A stretch of 64,000 bases of DNA, taken from assembly GCA_028023455.1 (NCBI GenBank), contig JAQFVV010012446.1, positions 4,465,501 to 4,529,500 of the forward strand. The letters are read 5' to 3'. The notes under the pieces are model-generated. The model saw only the letters and a program-made list of their open reading frames with translations, was not told the origin of the DNA and did no database searches. The position numbers were made by a program, and so were the translations under genes. The first letter of the stretch is position 1. Each line of letters starts with the position of its first letter. Below are positions 34,976 to 46,935 of this stretch, in pieces. The stretch is from Epiperipatus broadwayi (taxonomy: Eukaryota > Onychophora > Udeonychophora > Euonychophora > Peripatidae).

Positions 34976-35839
34976 CCTGATTCAATGTTCAGATATTAGC
35001 CATACAAAACATCGTACAGAAATAGTTCTTTTTAAATTGAACATATTTTACAAGATTATTAGGCAATATATATACTACAATGTAACAAAAAAAATCAGAA
35101 AACTTCTCAATAGTGCATTAATAATCAGTATCTTTACACTGATATATAGGCAAACAGAATTAAAAAGCTCCATTTTATCTTGAAAATTTTTAATGATCCA
35201 TTCACTGTGTTATTTCATTTATTTTATAGTTGCATTATTTACTGTAACCAAAAATTTAATGGATTATTAAGTAGCAAGGTCAATAAAGTATTCACAGCCA
35301 TTTGTCTGGCAATTGATTGACTAAATTATACAAAGACTAATCTTATATTGCTTTGGTTATTCTTATTCATAACTTTCATTTATGATATTGTTCTTCACAG
35401 AATTAGAGTATCATTTTCATTTTTTTGGCCCAAGAAAAACATATTTATTTCCTTTGATAAACTTACATATGATGTACAGCTCTGGGGATAAAGAAGAACT
35501 TGTTACTAAAGTAGTAAAAATTTTCAGAGGTGTTGCAACTATGTAGAATTATAAATTTATATAGTGGCAAATTCCAACAGAAAAAATAACTAGTTTTAAC
35601 CTGAGAATTAATCTACCTGGCAACTAGGTACTCATAGAGATTCATAAAATCATATGCATCTTGGAAACCCAGTCTAACTTATGGTACATTAGAGAAGTTA
35701 TTTTCGTGCATGACGCAATTTGCAGTTTGGAATACTAAGAATGGATAGAGAAAGTCATAATGCCATGGCAAAATATTAAAAATTAAAATTAGATTAATTT
35801 TGCTCAAAAGCTTGTTAATGAACTAGCTAAAAAAAAAAG

Positions 35840-36378
35840 GTACATATATTTAAGAAATTTGCATGTATTTTTGTATATACGCTTTACAAAGTATATAATG
35901 TTTTTAAAAAACCACTTTTTTTAGTTAAGCTTAATACATTTTCGATGCCAAGCACCATAATCATAGCTTTTCTTATATACTCTGGAAACAGCTTTATGAT
36001 CACTGCTATTATTATGCAAATGCCTTGATTTACATATTCCAATGATTTGATAATTGGATGCTATTAGTTATTTTAAATTAATGGTGTTATTATTGTTTGC
36101 AATATACCACAATTATTTTATTTTTATTTTCCTATCATCTCACTTTATGCAGACCACTTTACCCATTTGTGGGTCGAAGCAGTCCACATTCATTTTCATG
36201 ATTTGAGAATACAGACAAGTGTATTGAATCACGTTTTGCTCTTTTATATATATATATATTCATGCTGCTTTACGTATTCCGCTCAGCTAAAATTTGAAAG
36301 CATTGTTTATTTTAGACCCATTATATACTTTGTAAAGCATACACATATATACAAGCACAAATTTCTTAGATATAATTT
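35840..36378. mobile_element. Element with about 65-bp terminal inverted repeats
   Basis: The left end TTTAAGAAATTTGCATG...GCTTTACAAAGTATATAATG is mirrored at the right by CATTATATACTTTGTAAAGC and CACAAATTTCTTAGATATAA. The interior of about 400 bp has no convincing coding frame. It is a non-autonomous DNA element; the superfamily is unassigned. Confidence 0.68.
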
Positions 36379-37549
36379 AATAAATTTTATCATAAATATT
36401 AATATTTACGTATAATTGGTTTAAACTTTTATGACACAACCAAATTATCTGTTCATTTAAATATTTTAATGTATTGTGCCAAGACAAAAATCCATTTAAA
36501 CCTGCACTAAGTTATTCATATATTACGCACTAAGCATTTATAGACTTTTTTTTTTTGACAATTGTTTCAGCAAACATTATTAAAAATATCTAAAAAGAGA
36601 TTCATTAGGAGTCTTAACTATGTCTTTCAATTCTATCATTATATACATAAATTAGTTGATTACAAAATAAATGATAATGGTTTCCATCTGCCTGTAATTA
36701 CATCAATTCTGTAACTTTTTAATTTAACTTCTGAAATAGGTAAGCATACCAACCACAAATGTTTCTGTTATTCTAGTAATGTTCGAAAACATTAAATTTA
36801 TTGTGGGATGTAGGGGAAAAAATGGTTTAGGGTTGGTCTCAAAAGAAGCCCACTTTTGTGTTGGTTTTTGAAGTATCTTAGATAAACAAATTTTTTTGAT
36901 TTATAGCATGCCTCAGATAATAATTCTAATCTGCTTAATAGCTTTTCTTATTGTTGTGCACCTTGTTATCAGACAATTTGTGGAGAAATATGTGAATAAC
37001 TTGGAAAGCCAAGGCAAAAAGCAGACTTGAGAGAATGCAAATGAGCAGTTCATAAAATATATGCATTATAGTCCCAAACAGGACCAGTTAGTTTTCCAAG
37101 AAGTCTGTTTCTAGTAATTATTTTAGATTGAAACTTTGATAGATGAGAGAATTAATTTAGACTATAGTCTAAATAGCATATGTTAAGATCTTTTTTTATA
37201 ATCTACAATCAAAGAAAGTTACATTCGGTTTGTGACACATATCCCTTTATTACATGGAAAGTTAATCTTAATATCTTTGTAGAATTAGAGATAAGGATAT
37301 GAAAAATTGTGGAAATCTTTTCTCAACTTTCCATATCCTTGATTAAGAAAATTTCCCAATACTGGTATGGATTTCTTGTAAGAGGTAACATTAATGTCAT
37401 TATCATAGATAAATTTCCTGCCATTTCTGGAAGATTGAAAATGAATAAATTAAATAAAGTATTAAATATAAATAACGGTAATAAATCACTTATCATATGT
37501 ATTTAATATCATGCAATTTTTTACTTTCATTTCATTATTTAAATATAAT

Positions 37550-37578
37550 TTTGACTTTTAACAGTCTTCTTCAGATTT
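37550..37578 (-). ncRNA. Hammerhead-like remnant (relative of the 21.0 kb motif)
   Basis: On the minus strand CUGAAGA (37,574-37,568), an extra A and the stem GACU/AGUC resemble the 21.0-kb motif, but the GAAA box has become AAAA. It is inactive by sequence. Confidence 0.35.
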
Positions 37579-37699
37579 ATAAATATGTAAATGTACGATC
37601 CTACTATATTAAGTACATGCCATGAAATTATCAATATTACTACATACATATCATCTAGAGTCAAACCTCTACTTTACTAGATTGCTTTGTCGATGCAAA

Positions 37700-38140
37700 A
37701 TGATCATTTTGCTTTGGCTGAGCAATCTGGTAAAGTGAGATGATGAAATGTTTATCAGCAGCATTTGTTCATTGGTCAAGACTGGAAATTACGTATAAAG
37801 TTGAAAATAAAACTATTTATTATATTACAAAAACTGATCTAAAATTCTTCACTTGGTTGGAATTTAAAATGAGTAAGTAATGGATTCTCCCATGAAAGCT
37901 TAAATTAGGCTATATCTAAGTGATATAGTCTTTACACGTTTCATCTTTGTTTGAAAAAGTTATTACATTTGATAATCCTTATATACATCCAGGGTAACTA
38001 ATATAAATGATCACACTTAGATCATTTTGTGCTGACTAAGCAGTATGGTAAAGTGGAGATGGTTTATCAACAGCATTTGGTTCATTGGTCAAGAGATTAT
38101 TTATAAAGTTGAAAATAATGCTGTATTTATTATATTATAT
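37700..38140 (+). repeat. Diverged direct repeat, period about 320 bp
   Basis: Two copies (about 37,700-37,830 and 38,020-38,140) share ATGATCATTTTG or TAGATCATTTTG, GGTAAAGTG, TTATCARCAGCATTTG and TTCATTGGTCAAGA. They end in AAAGTTGAAAATAA. The family is not recognised. Confidence 0.6.
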
Positions 38141-38937
38141 ATGTATCAATATTTATTATACAAATTATATATGTAAATACAGACTTGTGCATTATCTTGT
38201 CTACCAAGCTTATCAGTTGATTTTTTTTTAAAATATATACAGCTTCAGGAGCATACAATAAATGTTAAAAAACAAAATGAGCAACAAATAGAAGTTGTAT
38301 TTAATATTTACATTTTTATAATTATTATTATTATAATTATTTTTTATAAAAAAAAAAAAATTCTACAAAAATTAATTATATTTCCAATTTATTTATTATT
38401 ATTTTTTTTGTATTAAGTCAACTTATTAATATAAAAATAGTAAAAAGATAAGAAACATAAAGTGTCATATTGCCTGCTTTTCTGGATAAGATTCCTTACC
38501 ATGTTGTTTTGTTAAAGGAAGATCCCAAATTTTCATCATTTTGCCAAAATCCACAATGATAAAAATAAAGTTGCTGACAATGTTTGGAGTACATTAGCAT
38601 TTACATGTCATAAAAAATATAAAAAAACTTGAAATAAAGATTCGGAATAGAATTTATAATCGATTTATTATTATTTTTAAACTTAACAACTAAGACATAT
38701 TCAGTAAAATAAAATATAATATATATATTTGTATGCCCTCAAAACTATATTTCAAAAAAAAAAAATTGCTGTGAGCTTGGTAGACAGGATTATACAGAAC
38801 AGTTCCATAGATATTTTATTTTTTATACTATTTTTAAATTAGTATTAAAATTAATTTAATTCTAAAAATAACATATCAATATTTAAATAATACACCCAAT
38901 TACATAATAACATCTAATTTTTAGTTATTTTTCTTAC

Positions 38938-39165
38938 CTTTCTTTTGTGAAACATCCACTGTGATTTCTGAGGAAGTACTAGCGTTGCTTACTGCAGGAA
39001 CAGACTGGTTGGAACTATGAGAAGAGGAATTTGAACTGCTTGAAGAATTCTGATCATCAGGGGGTGGACTTTGTCTGGGAGAAACGATAAACTCACTAGG
39101 TGGCGTTTCAGCTTCTAAATCTTCATGGATTGGAGATGGGCGAGTATTATTATGATGATTAGATT
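38938..39165 (-). CDS. RUSC1/2: RUSC-like protein, coding exon 2 (linker before RUN domain)
   Basis: This 228-nt exon (2 nt, 75 codons, 1 nt) lies between acceptor ATTAAAG and donor GTAAGAA. The G left by exon 1 plus AA makes a Glu codon, giving QHLSI-E-SNHHNNTRPSP. It encodes an acidic, Ser/Pro-rich linker with EDLEAETPPSEFIVSPRQS and PPPDDQNSSSSSN, then QSVPAVSNASTSSEITVD. The ETPPSEF-VSPR segment resembles the linker just before the RUN domain in RUSC proteins. No folded domain is expected here. Confidence 0.86.
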
Positions 39166-40096
39166 CTTTAATAGTAAATAAATAAAAGACGAGCCATAAA
39201 TTAAAATGATTATTATAAAGTAGTACATGCTAATGAAACAAAATGAGACCAAAATGAGACAAAGAAACAGGAGGATAAACAATAATATTAAGAGATACAG
39301 ACATGAACTGTAAGTTGGTAATACAACAATAAATGAAGGTAAATAAATTGTAATAGAAATTTAAAATATTTACTAGTAGTGCTCAATAACTTGTATTTAA
39401 TTATAAACCTACTGTCATTGCAGTTAACTATACCATGCATTTTATTAAACTATACTTATGTATTCTATCAAATATATATATATTAAAATTACAATTAATT
39501 AAAAAATATATTGCTACTGTGACAGGAATGATGATGATGATGATGATCAAATTCCATCACAAGTTAGTATGAGCTAGCCCTATAAACATAGATACATTTG
39601 TGGTAGTACAGATTTTTCCTCTAAACAAATCTGAATAGAAATCATAAAATGGGAAAACATAGAGTGAGAATATATATATATGCAGATATAATATATACAC
39701 ACATGGAATGCATATTTTATTCATAAATGCAATAAAATTTAACTATAAGAATTATTCTTTCATTTTTATATTTTTTGCCACAAAGAAAGATCTTTATTTT
39801 ATTTTTTATGTACAAAATTTAAAAAAAAAAAAAAAATTAAGTTTATTTGTTATTTTGTAAAGGTAATTAATTAAAATAGATAGGGTAATTATTAAGGAAT
39901 GAATTTGTAGTCATCTTTCAGGTGATTTAATAAATGATTTTGTTTTTTCTTATGGAGTTACTAAAACTCTGAAAATTTTATTTTTATTATACTATACTGA
40001 TTAGATTATTTTGTTACTTGTAACATTTTGACTTATCTGGGGATTAAATAATAATAATAAAAAGCTATAGATAAAGAAAATCAAGGACATCTAGAT

Positions 40097-40760
40097 CTGG
40101 GGTGTCCAACAAGATCCACCGGTCGATTGCGAGGCCAGTCTGGCAAGAGCAGTCGGGTAACGAATGAAACAAATTAGGTCAAGATTTTAAAGTTTTTTTT
40201 ATTTTTGTTTTTGTTCTAAATTTTTTTTTCAATTCTAAATAGGTTAAGTCCACTAAGTCGTATCATTATTGAAAATAATACTTTTAATCTTGACTTAATG
40301 TAGCTAATTTAAATTAATAAATATTGTTAATAATTACAGAGATAGATTGCTGGCTCCACTGGCTTTTTCATGAAACCTGGGCTAGGGTCATCCTCCCCCA
40401 CAGCAAGCTCTACAGAGTGAATGCCTTGCAACAGTGTAAAAAGAATATAGCTATGTATAGATAAACATGTTCAATTGTATCTAATAAATTATAATTTATT
40501 TTAATTTAATTTTAAAAAAACAATAAATTTTAAAAAAAAATTATTCATGTTGCTTTAATTCCCCCAGACATGAGTTTTTTGGCCCATTAAATAATTACTT
40601 TTTACTAGGTAGATATATAAAAATAGTATGTATTTCACTCCTCCCTCCACTTAGACTACGCCTATAACAATAAGTCGATCGCCTATGACAACAAATCGAT
40701 CGCAACACATTTTAAAAATAAAAAGTAGACCTTATGAACACAAAAGTTGGCCACCCCTAG
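40097..40760. mobile_element. Non-autonomous hAT-like element, about 664 bp
   Basis: The ends CTGGGGTGTCCAAC (left) and GTTGGCCACCCCTAG (right) are imperfect inverted repeats of hAT type. They are flanked by an imperfect 8-bp repeat, ATCTAGAT and GTCTAAAT. Internal sequence includes CCGGTCGATTGCGAGG and AATCGATCGCAACACA near the two ends and has no transposase frame. Confidence 0.7.
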
Positions 40761-42070
40761 TCTAAATGATTTGACATTTTCTTTTCATGAGTGGAATAAG
40801 GTTTTAAAATTAAAGACAAAGATATGAATTGATATTTTTGCAGAGAGAAAAAAAGGTAAGCTGTGTTTGAGAAGCTGTGCTTCTTAAAAGAAATTTTAGG
40901 CAAAAATTACCTTTAGTTGAAGCCCCAGCCTTAATTAATGGTGAGAACTGTACATAATTAATTACTGAATGCAAAAAATCGATCCCCAGGGAATTGTCAT
41001 TGCATGGGTTGCCAATTTTTACACTGCTAGAATGCTGATAGATAATTTGATCGAAGCAAACCACATGGAGTAAATATCTCCAAAATAAACCAGCCCTGCT
41101 CATCATCATGTGAATCTGATCCATATTGCTGAGTATCAATGCCTGCCGATTAAATAATACTGTAAAAGAAGGTATCCAAATAAAATCCTTATATTACCAT
41201 ACCCTGGTTTTTATGCTCTTGCACATAAAGAGGATGCCTGAAGTCATAAGGGACATCAATTTTATTTTAAAATATATTTATTGACATAATAAAATTGTAC
41301 AGATGAATAATAAATGCACTTTGTTAATGTTGGCTCATCCATTGCTAACATTGGTCTGGTAGATGTATGCTGGAGCCATACATTCCATTTTGTTGGTATA
41401 GACCACCCCTTTTAAGGTTGGCCCAAAAATGCTAACCTATCAGCTGGGATACATGTAAAAAAGACATGAATCATAATGGATTAAAACTTTTTTTTTTTTT
41501 TTAATTGAAGATATAAACTAACTCCGGATTTTTATTTGTCTTTGTCAAATTAAATGTTTAAAAAAAAAAATTATACACCCTAGGAAGTAAAGTTAATTAT
41601 TTATTGATTTAATATTTTTTTATTTAAATACAATTATTTAATTTATGCACCCATTTATATATGTGTGCATATGGAGTGATTGTTTTATGACTTTGGATTT
41701 AAACATACTTAATCTATTACACTGATTTAATTTATATATATACGATTATTGACTTAATTCATACATACGTACGTGTATGTGTGAATATGAAGTGATATTA
41801 AATCTCTTAAATTTATTTTTCCTTGTATATAAATACAATTATTTTTATTTTATTTACAAGTTCATGGATATCTCTGCATAGAAAGAACTTGTGATTTTTG
41901 ATTGAAACCTCATTAACCTCCTACATTTCGATGTCTTTATTTATTTTAATATTATATACCTGTACTTATACAGGTAGATAGACAGATATCTTTGTGTAAA
42001 TCAAAAAAGAGGGGAAGGGGGTATTCATTCATATTCTATATATATTATAATCTTTTCATATAAATTGTAA

Positions 42071-43532
42071 CGGTCAGAATCGTCTATCTCGCCAACACAC
42101 TGCAGAATTCAAACCCCAAACACGAAACTGAACATTCTAGGAGGGGTTGCCTTCTAGATATACTAAGTTCAAATCTAAAGTCCAAATTTCACTGCGCCAC
42201 CTACGTGATAACGTATCTGATGCTACTACTAGTATAACCCTTTGCCGGTGCATGGTGGTCAGGAAGAAACAAAAAGACTCTATACAAAGATAAGCTTGGG
42301 TGGCTAATTAACGTCTATGGATGTACAAAAGAAATGTATAATATAGATATATATACCGAGACAGTGATAGGAATCAATAAAATAAAATCAAAATTAGTTT
42401 TAAATGATTTCAAAATTTATTTATATAGAATTATATATATAACGCCACTGTCTGCTTATATGAGACAGGGACGCGTATTAAATAATTGTTGGCATGACAT
42501 TCCAATAAATTACAAAAAGGGTTTTAAAGCAAAATTCTATATTCTATCCCTCGGACTAATAGTATTACGATAATGTGCATAAAGAAATGGGAACATGTGC
42601 AAGGTGCTTTGAGTAATTATAACAGTTTAATAAAATATTTGATATTACGGGTTATATAATATTTATTGATTTCGAGAATGGCACGGACAAAAGCTTACTA
42701 AGCAATAAAGTAAGGATGTGATCAAGGCATTTATTTGATAATAATAATTAAAGCAGATGGGAGATCAGTATTGCTAATAATGAATTTATTAAAGTTGGAG
42801 GGTGTGACACGTTTAAGTCACGGATGCTTTGTAAAAATAAATATAAAATAAAACAATAGTGAAATATTTGGAATGACTACAGAGGGCCACTTGCCGCTGA
42901 CCTGTAGGAAAGTGTTGTCACAAACAGCCGAAACTTAGCGACTGGGTGACGACTGCGTTTAATTCCCAGGTGTGACATTTGTGGACACACTCTGCCTGGA
43001 AACCGCAGGAAGTGAAAAGAAAGTGAAGAGAACGGACTTGGCCATGTAAAATCCTTGGAAAAGCAAAACAAAGCAGTCTCAACAACCAATTCATTTACCA
43101 GCAATACTAAACTAATGTATATAAAACATACTAAATGGGTTTTACTTGGATTAAGAGAAATGCCCAATCAAATTCCCACAAATTCATTTAAAAGGGTCTG
43201 CACATTCTCGACGTCAATGATGAACTTTGTAATTAAAGTAGAACGCAGTATTTGCGGGTTTGAAAAGAAAGCATAGGTTTATTTACACAATCGTGCATTT
43301 GGGGACACCTTTAATCATTGACCTCGCACATACTCTCATATTATGTTAAAATCAATGAAATGTAGATTTTAAACTATTTGATTATTATATATATTAAAGA
43401 TTAGAATCGTCCTTGAACGAGTGATTTGTGAGATAATAAAATTGGGAATTATTATAAATTTAAAATATGCCTTAATAGCGGCGTCTTATTTTCAACAAAG
43501 GGAATAATTCACTCGGTCAAAGACGATTCTGA
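42071..43532. mobile_element. Candidate 1.46-kb element with GTCAGAATCGTCT ends
   Basis: The left end reads GTCAGAATCGTCTATCTCGC and the right end, reverse-complemented, reads GTCAGAATCGTCTTTGACCG. The interior is less AT-rich than its surroundings. It includes a short plus-strand Cys-containing peptide stretch, RCDICGHTLPGNRRK, near 42,970-43,010, without a full frame. No target-site duplication is clear, so the outer limits are tentative. Confidence 0.45.
43403..43530. mobile_element. 128-bp MITE-like element with 22-bp inverted ends
   Basis: AGAATCGTCCTTGAACGAGT at the left is mirrored by ACTCGGTCAAAGACGATTCT at the right, with two mismatches. It may be an independent MITE or a nested end of the larger element. 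Confidence 0.6.
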
Positions 43533-45601
43533 CACATTATCATAATAAAATAAAAGAGAGCTTTATAAATAGAAAATATTAACCCAAGAATAAAGAGAAA
43601 AACTGTTGATTATATTTGAACACGTTAAAGAAGTACATAATAAAGTTAGGTGAAATAAAAGAAAACAATTTAAAATAGCTATAGCATGTTAGTTAGAAAT
43701 CACAAGAGCTCTTGGGTTAATTTAAGTTACCTCTGGAGACGCATTTTCAGGTAGATGTTCGGCAGGTTTTATAATTTAGCAGCAAAATCTGGAATGTTCA
43801 TATTTTTGCAGCAGCAGCAGTTCTGGGGTTCCTTATGTGATAGCTTCCGATGGTCTGGAGCAGCGGCCGGCTATTCTGAGGGGATATAGCCTTCTTGCTG
43901 CCTCTACTCTGTCATTTCAAAGTTAGCAATTTTTGTAGTAAACATGGTGAATTAATTTGGAGATGAAAACTCGGCTTCAAATATAAGTTCGTAGGCACAT
44001 AGCTAAAATCTCAGGAAAATATATTTTGAAGAATATTTTACTAGAACATTTCATCAGCAAATGACCAGAAACATTTCATTAGAAAATGACCAGAAACATT
44101 TCATTAGCAAATCACTAGAATAATTTTGGTTAGAAACATTTCATCAGCAAATGGCTAGAATATAGAACAAAAGAAAACCCTCCTTTTTATAGTGGAATTG
44201 AAACAATAGAACTGCCCTGGAGCGTTACAAAAATATATCAGACTTATCAGCTCTAATTAAATCTATCCGAATGTCTAAAGGAATAACAAAATTTTAATTA
44301 ATTTCTATTGTTAATTTCCTCGTCGACATTCGAATTACAGACTAGATTTAATTAAAATAACTTTTATTAATTAAAAGAAAACCTTAAGAGGACATCTGCT
44401 GTTTTCTTAGATAATAATTAAATAATTAAACTATTGTCCCTCATTTATTTTAACAGAAATATTTGTAATGACTTTTATTAAATTAAAGAAAATGATTTTA
44501 CTTTTTCAATTGCAATATTTGAATCTATCTACTAAATGAATATGAACTTTATTTTAAATCAAAAATATATTATGACTGTAATATATTTTTGTAAATAGAT
44601 TCAAATAAAATAACTTTAATTAACAATTTATAATTTTGATATGAGTTTTAAAATGCATATCAAAGTGTGTGCGCAATTACAACTTATATAACCTACTTTT
44701 TAAATCAATCTAAATTATGCGAACATATACATAATCCATAATATTTTATTTATTTGGGAATGAATTATACTTAAATCTAATACGAGCATTGTACTCGTGG
44801 TTTAAAATTAGGCGAGATTTTCAGTATATCAGCGTATTGCAGACACACTATGATAGATTGGAGTTCAAACTAAGGTATGAGGGTAGGAAATAGGTGAGAA
44901 AAGGTGAAACGAAGATCTGCAAAGCAGACCTTACTGTTTCAATATATATTTCATTATGGTTATGGGTTTTATTAATATTAATAAATTATATTAAGTTGAA
45001 ATCATCATTATTCAATTTATCTTATCTCATTCAACCAATCTAAATTATTATTTTTGTTTTCTTTTTACTGTATGCCATTTATCTTGAAAACTGAGCTTGA
45101 ATCTGAGATATGCTGTAGGGAAATGTAGGTGGATGTCTCTATAAAGATCCTTTTTAAAGCATTCTTTCCTAGGAAAGCAGTGTGTAAAGTTCATGTGATT
45201 CTTATAAAAATACATTGTTAATGGCAAATTTGGTGATCCTTATAAAGATTGATATCAAGAGGGAAATCAGGAAATATGACTAATGACTATTAATTTGATC
45301 CCCTTTTAAATATAATTTTTATTGCTGATATGTCTGTCTATTTATTAGGTTTGAAATAATACCGTACATGGGTTTATGTATGTGTTGTGTGCACACCATG
45401 TGTGAGGCCTGTATTAGACAGATTAACTAAGTAAAAGTAAAAAAATGTAGAGTTCACTACTATATAGAAATTTAGTGTTACTATTAGACTAAATGTATAC
45501 AATTAGAATGTGAGGTAGGTTCCCGGTGCACTACTTGTAATAAACATGCTATTTTTTTCTCTCTCTTTGATAATATAGTAACTTTTAGAATTAACAGTAG
45601 C

Positions 45602-45749
45602 AAATTTCTCTACACAATAGTGCCACCTAGTGCAAGATATAGCAATTAATAGATGTTAGAAGATTGTGCATTTTAATCCTTACCCAGTGTCTTCTAGCAT
45701 CTACTGATTACCATAGCTCGCATTAGATTACACTATTGGGGAGAAATTT
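45602..45749. repeat. 148-bp long hairpin, MITE-like
   Basis: Arms of about 62 bp pair AAATTTCTCTACACAATAGT with ACTATTGGGGAGAAATTT. Inside, GATATAGCAATTAATAGATG pairs with CATCTACTGATTACCATAGC. The loop is about 20 bp. It contains a GTGCCACCTAGTGC motif similar to those near 11,865, 16,820 and 30,700. It probably spread as DNA and could form long hairpin RNA. Confidence 0.7.
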
Positions 45750-46754
45750 ATTGTTTTAATAGCTTGTGTAAGCATAAAAAATGGTAGTCATGTGAACTTT
45801 TATAAGTTCAATGCATTTTTATAATCTGTACAATATTTTTATAAGAAATAAAAACAAAACAGTTAAACTTTATTTATTTTTCTTAAGATGATGTTTTTAT
45901 AAAAAGGATAATATAATGGTCAACAAAAAAAATGTACTTAAAACTTTAAAGATTGAAATCTGATTCCAATTTTAATTTCTTTTTTCAACCCAAAGTATCA
46001 TGTTTAGTTTTTTTTATTTTGGTTTTTATAAAATAAAAGGGAAATGTGAAAAATGTCATGAATAATTTAATCTTTCTTGAGTAGAGCCATCTGGTTAAGT
46101 TTCTCCCATGTAAAAAATGAAAAAAAAAATACAATTGTATCATCAAGCCAATCAATTTATTGACTACAGTCTGTTGTTTTGGACCTTTATTTTAATAGTC
46201 ATACAAAAGTAAAATAATATATACATTATATATTTCTGTCTAGTTAAATGTGCAAATTATCATAAAAGAAAAATGTGGAAACAGCTTGTCTGTAATAAGA
46301 ATTGTATAGTATATACCAGAATATCATCAAATGATAGAAACTGTTATAACAAAACTAGTATCTTATATACCACAAATATTTATTTATAAAATTGCTACAG
46401 AATCCTATTATTTGTTGAGATTATTTTCATAAAAAAAATCATAAATAAATTAAATATTAATTTAAAATATACTTTAATTCAATACATAATAAACAGATAA
46501 AATTAAAATAAAAGGCCAGCAATTAATTAAATATATATAGATATGCATTGGGGTAGTGAAATGTGGGCGGTAAATAAGCCATTCAAGACAAAATGGAATA
46601 GACTTCATTTTTAATGAGAGAAAATAAAAGCAAATAAAGAGTATTTGAAAATTCCAAAATATGAAAAAGAAAAAAGAGATTAATAAAAGTATAAATAGTC
46701 AAAATAAGAGTCATAGATCACATGACCCTATCTCTTAAGCACTTAAAATATCTC

Positions 46755-46935
46755 TGTCAGGAACCGCCTCCCCAAACCCCTGACCATGGTTTCGTGCTTT
46801 GGCACTCCTCAGAGAGGTGTCAGGGTAGATTCAGACAGTAGATCTAAAAATACCAATCCAAAGCCAAGCACTTATCTAAAAGTTATCTAGTGAGTGAAAA
46901 ATCTGAAATTTTCAGACATAGACATGTCTTCAAAA
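46755..46935 (-). mobile_element. Family-1 hammerhead element (single copy)
   Basis: The ribozyme at 46,760-46,836 is preceded, in its own sense, by about 95 bp related to the spacer of the 19.8-kb foldback. Shared blocks on the plus strand include AAAAATACCA, ATTTATCTAA or ACTTATCTAA, and AATCTGAAATTTT. Together these define a small non-coding element ending near the hammerhead. Confidence 0.65.
46760..46836 (-). ncRNA. Canonical type I hammerhead ribozyme, family 1 copy D
   Basis: On the minus strand the core CUGAGGA is at 46,812-46,806. Stem II is a perfect GUGC with GCAC closing the loop CAAA (46,805-46,794), directly followed by GAAA (46,793-46,790). Stem III is the palindrome ACCAUGGU. 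The GUC cleavage triplet ends at 46,782. AGGGG (46,781-46,777) pairs with CCUCU (46,817-46,813) in stem I, which can extend through CCC/GGG. All conserved core positions are present. Minimal palindromic stem III hammerheads are known from PLEs and retrozymes and tend to act as dimers. Confidence 0.85.

Larger units (their letters stand above)
32217..38937 (-). other. RUSC1/2: RUSC-like gene, intron 2
   Basis: This 6.7-kb phase-1 intron holds a tRNA-like element (32.9 kb), a SINE (34.9 kb), a TIR element (35.8-36.4 kb), a hammerhead-like fragment (37.57 kb) and a direct repeat (37.7 and 38.0 kb). In 33,000-34,870 and 36,400-37,550 I see only AT-rich sequence. Confidence 0.75.

Noticed and set aside
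36167-36415. 82-residue plus-strand frame across a TIR element
   Set aside because: Low-complexity hydrophobic translation crossing the right terminal repeat of a non-autonomous element; not a gene.
43840-43900. GC-richer patch as a possible promoter or CpG island
   Set aside because: No gene starts nearby; the host gene's 5' end is beyond the right edge, and the patch has no other promoter feature I can support.
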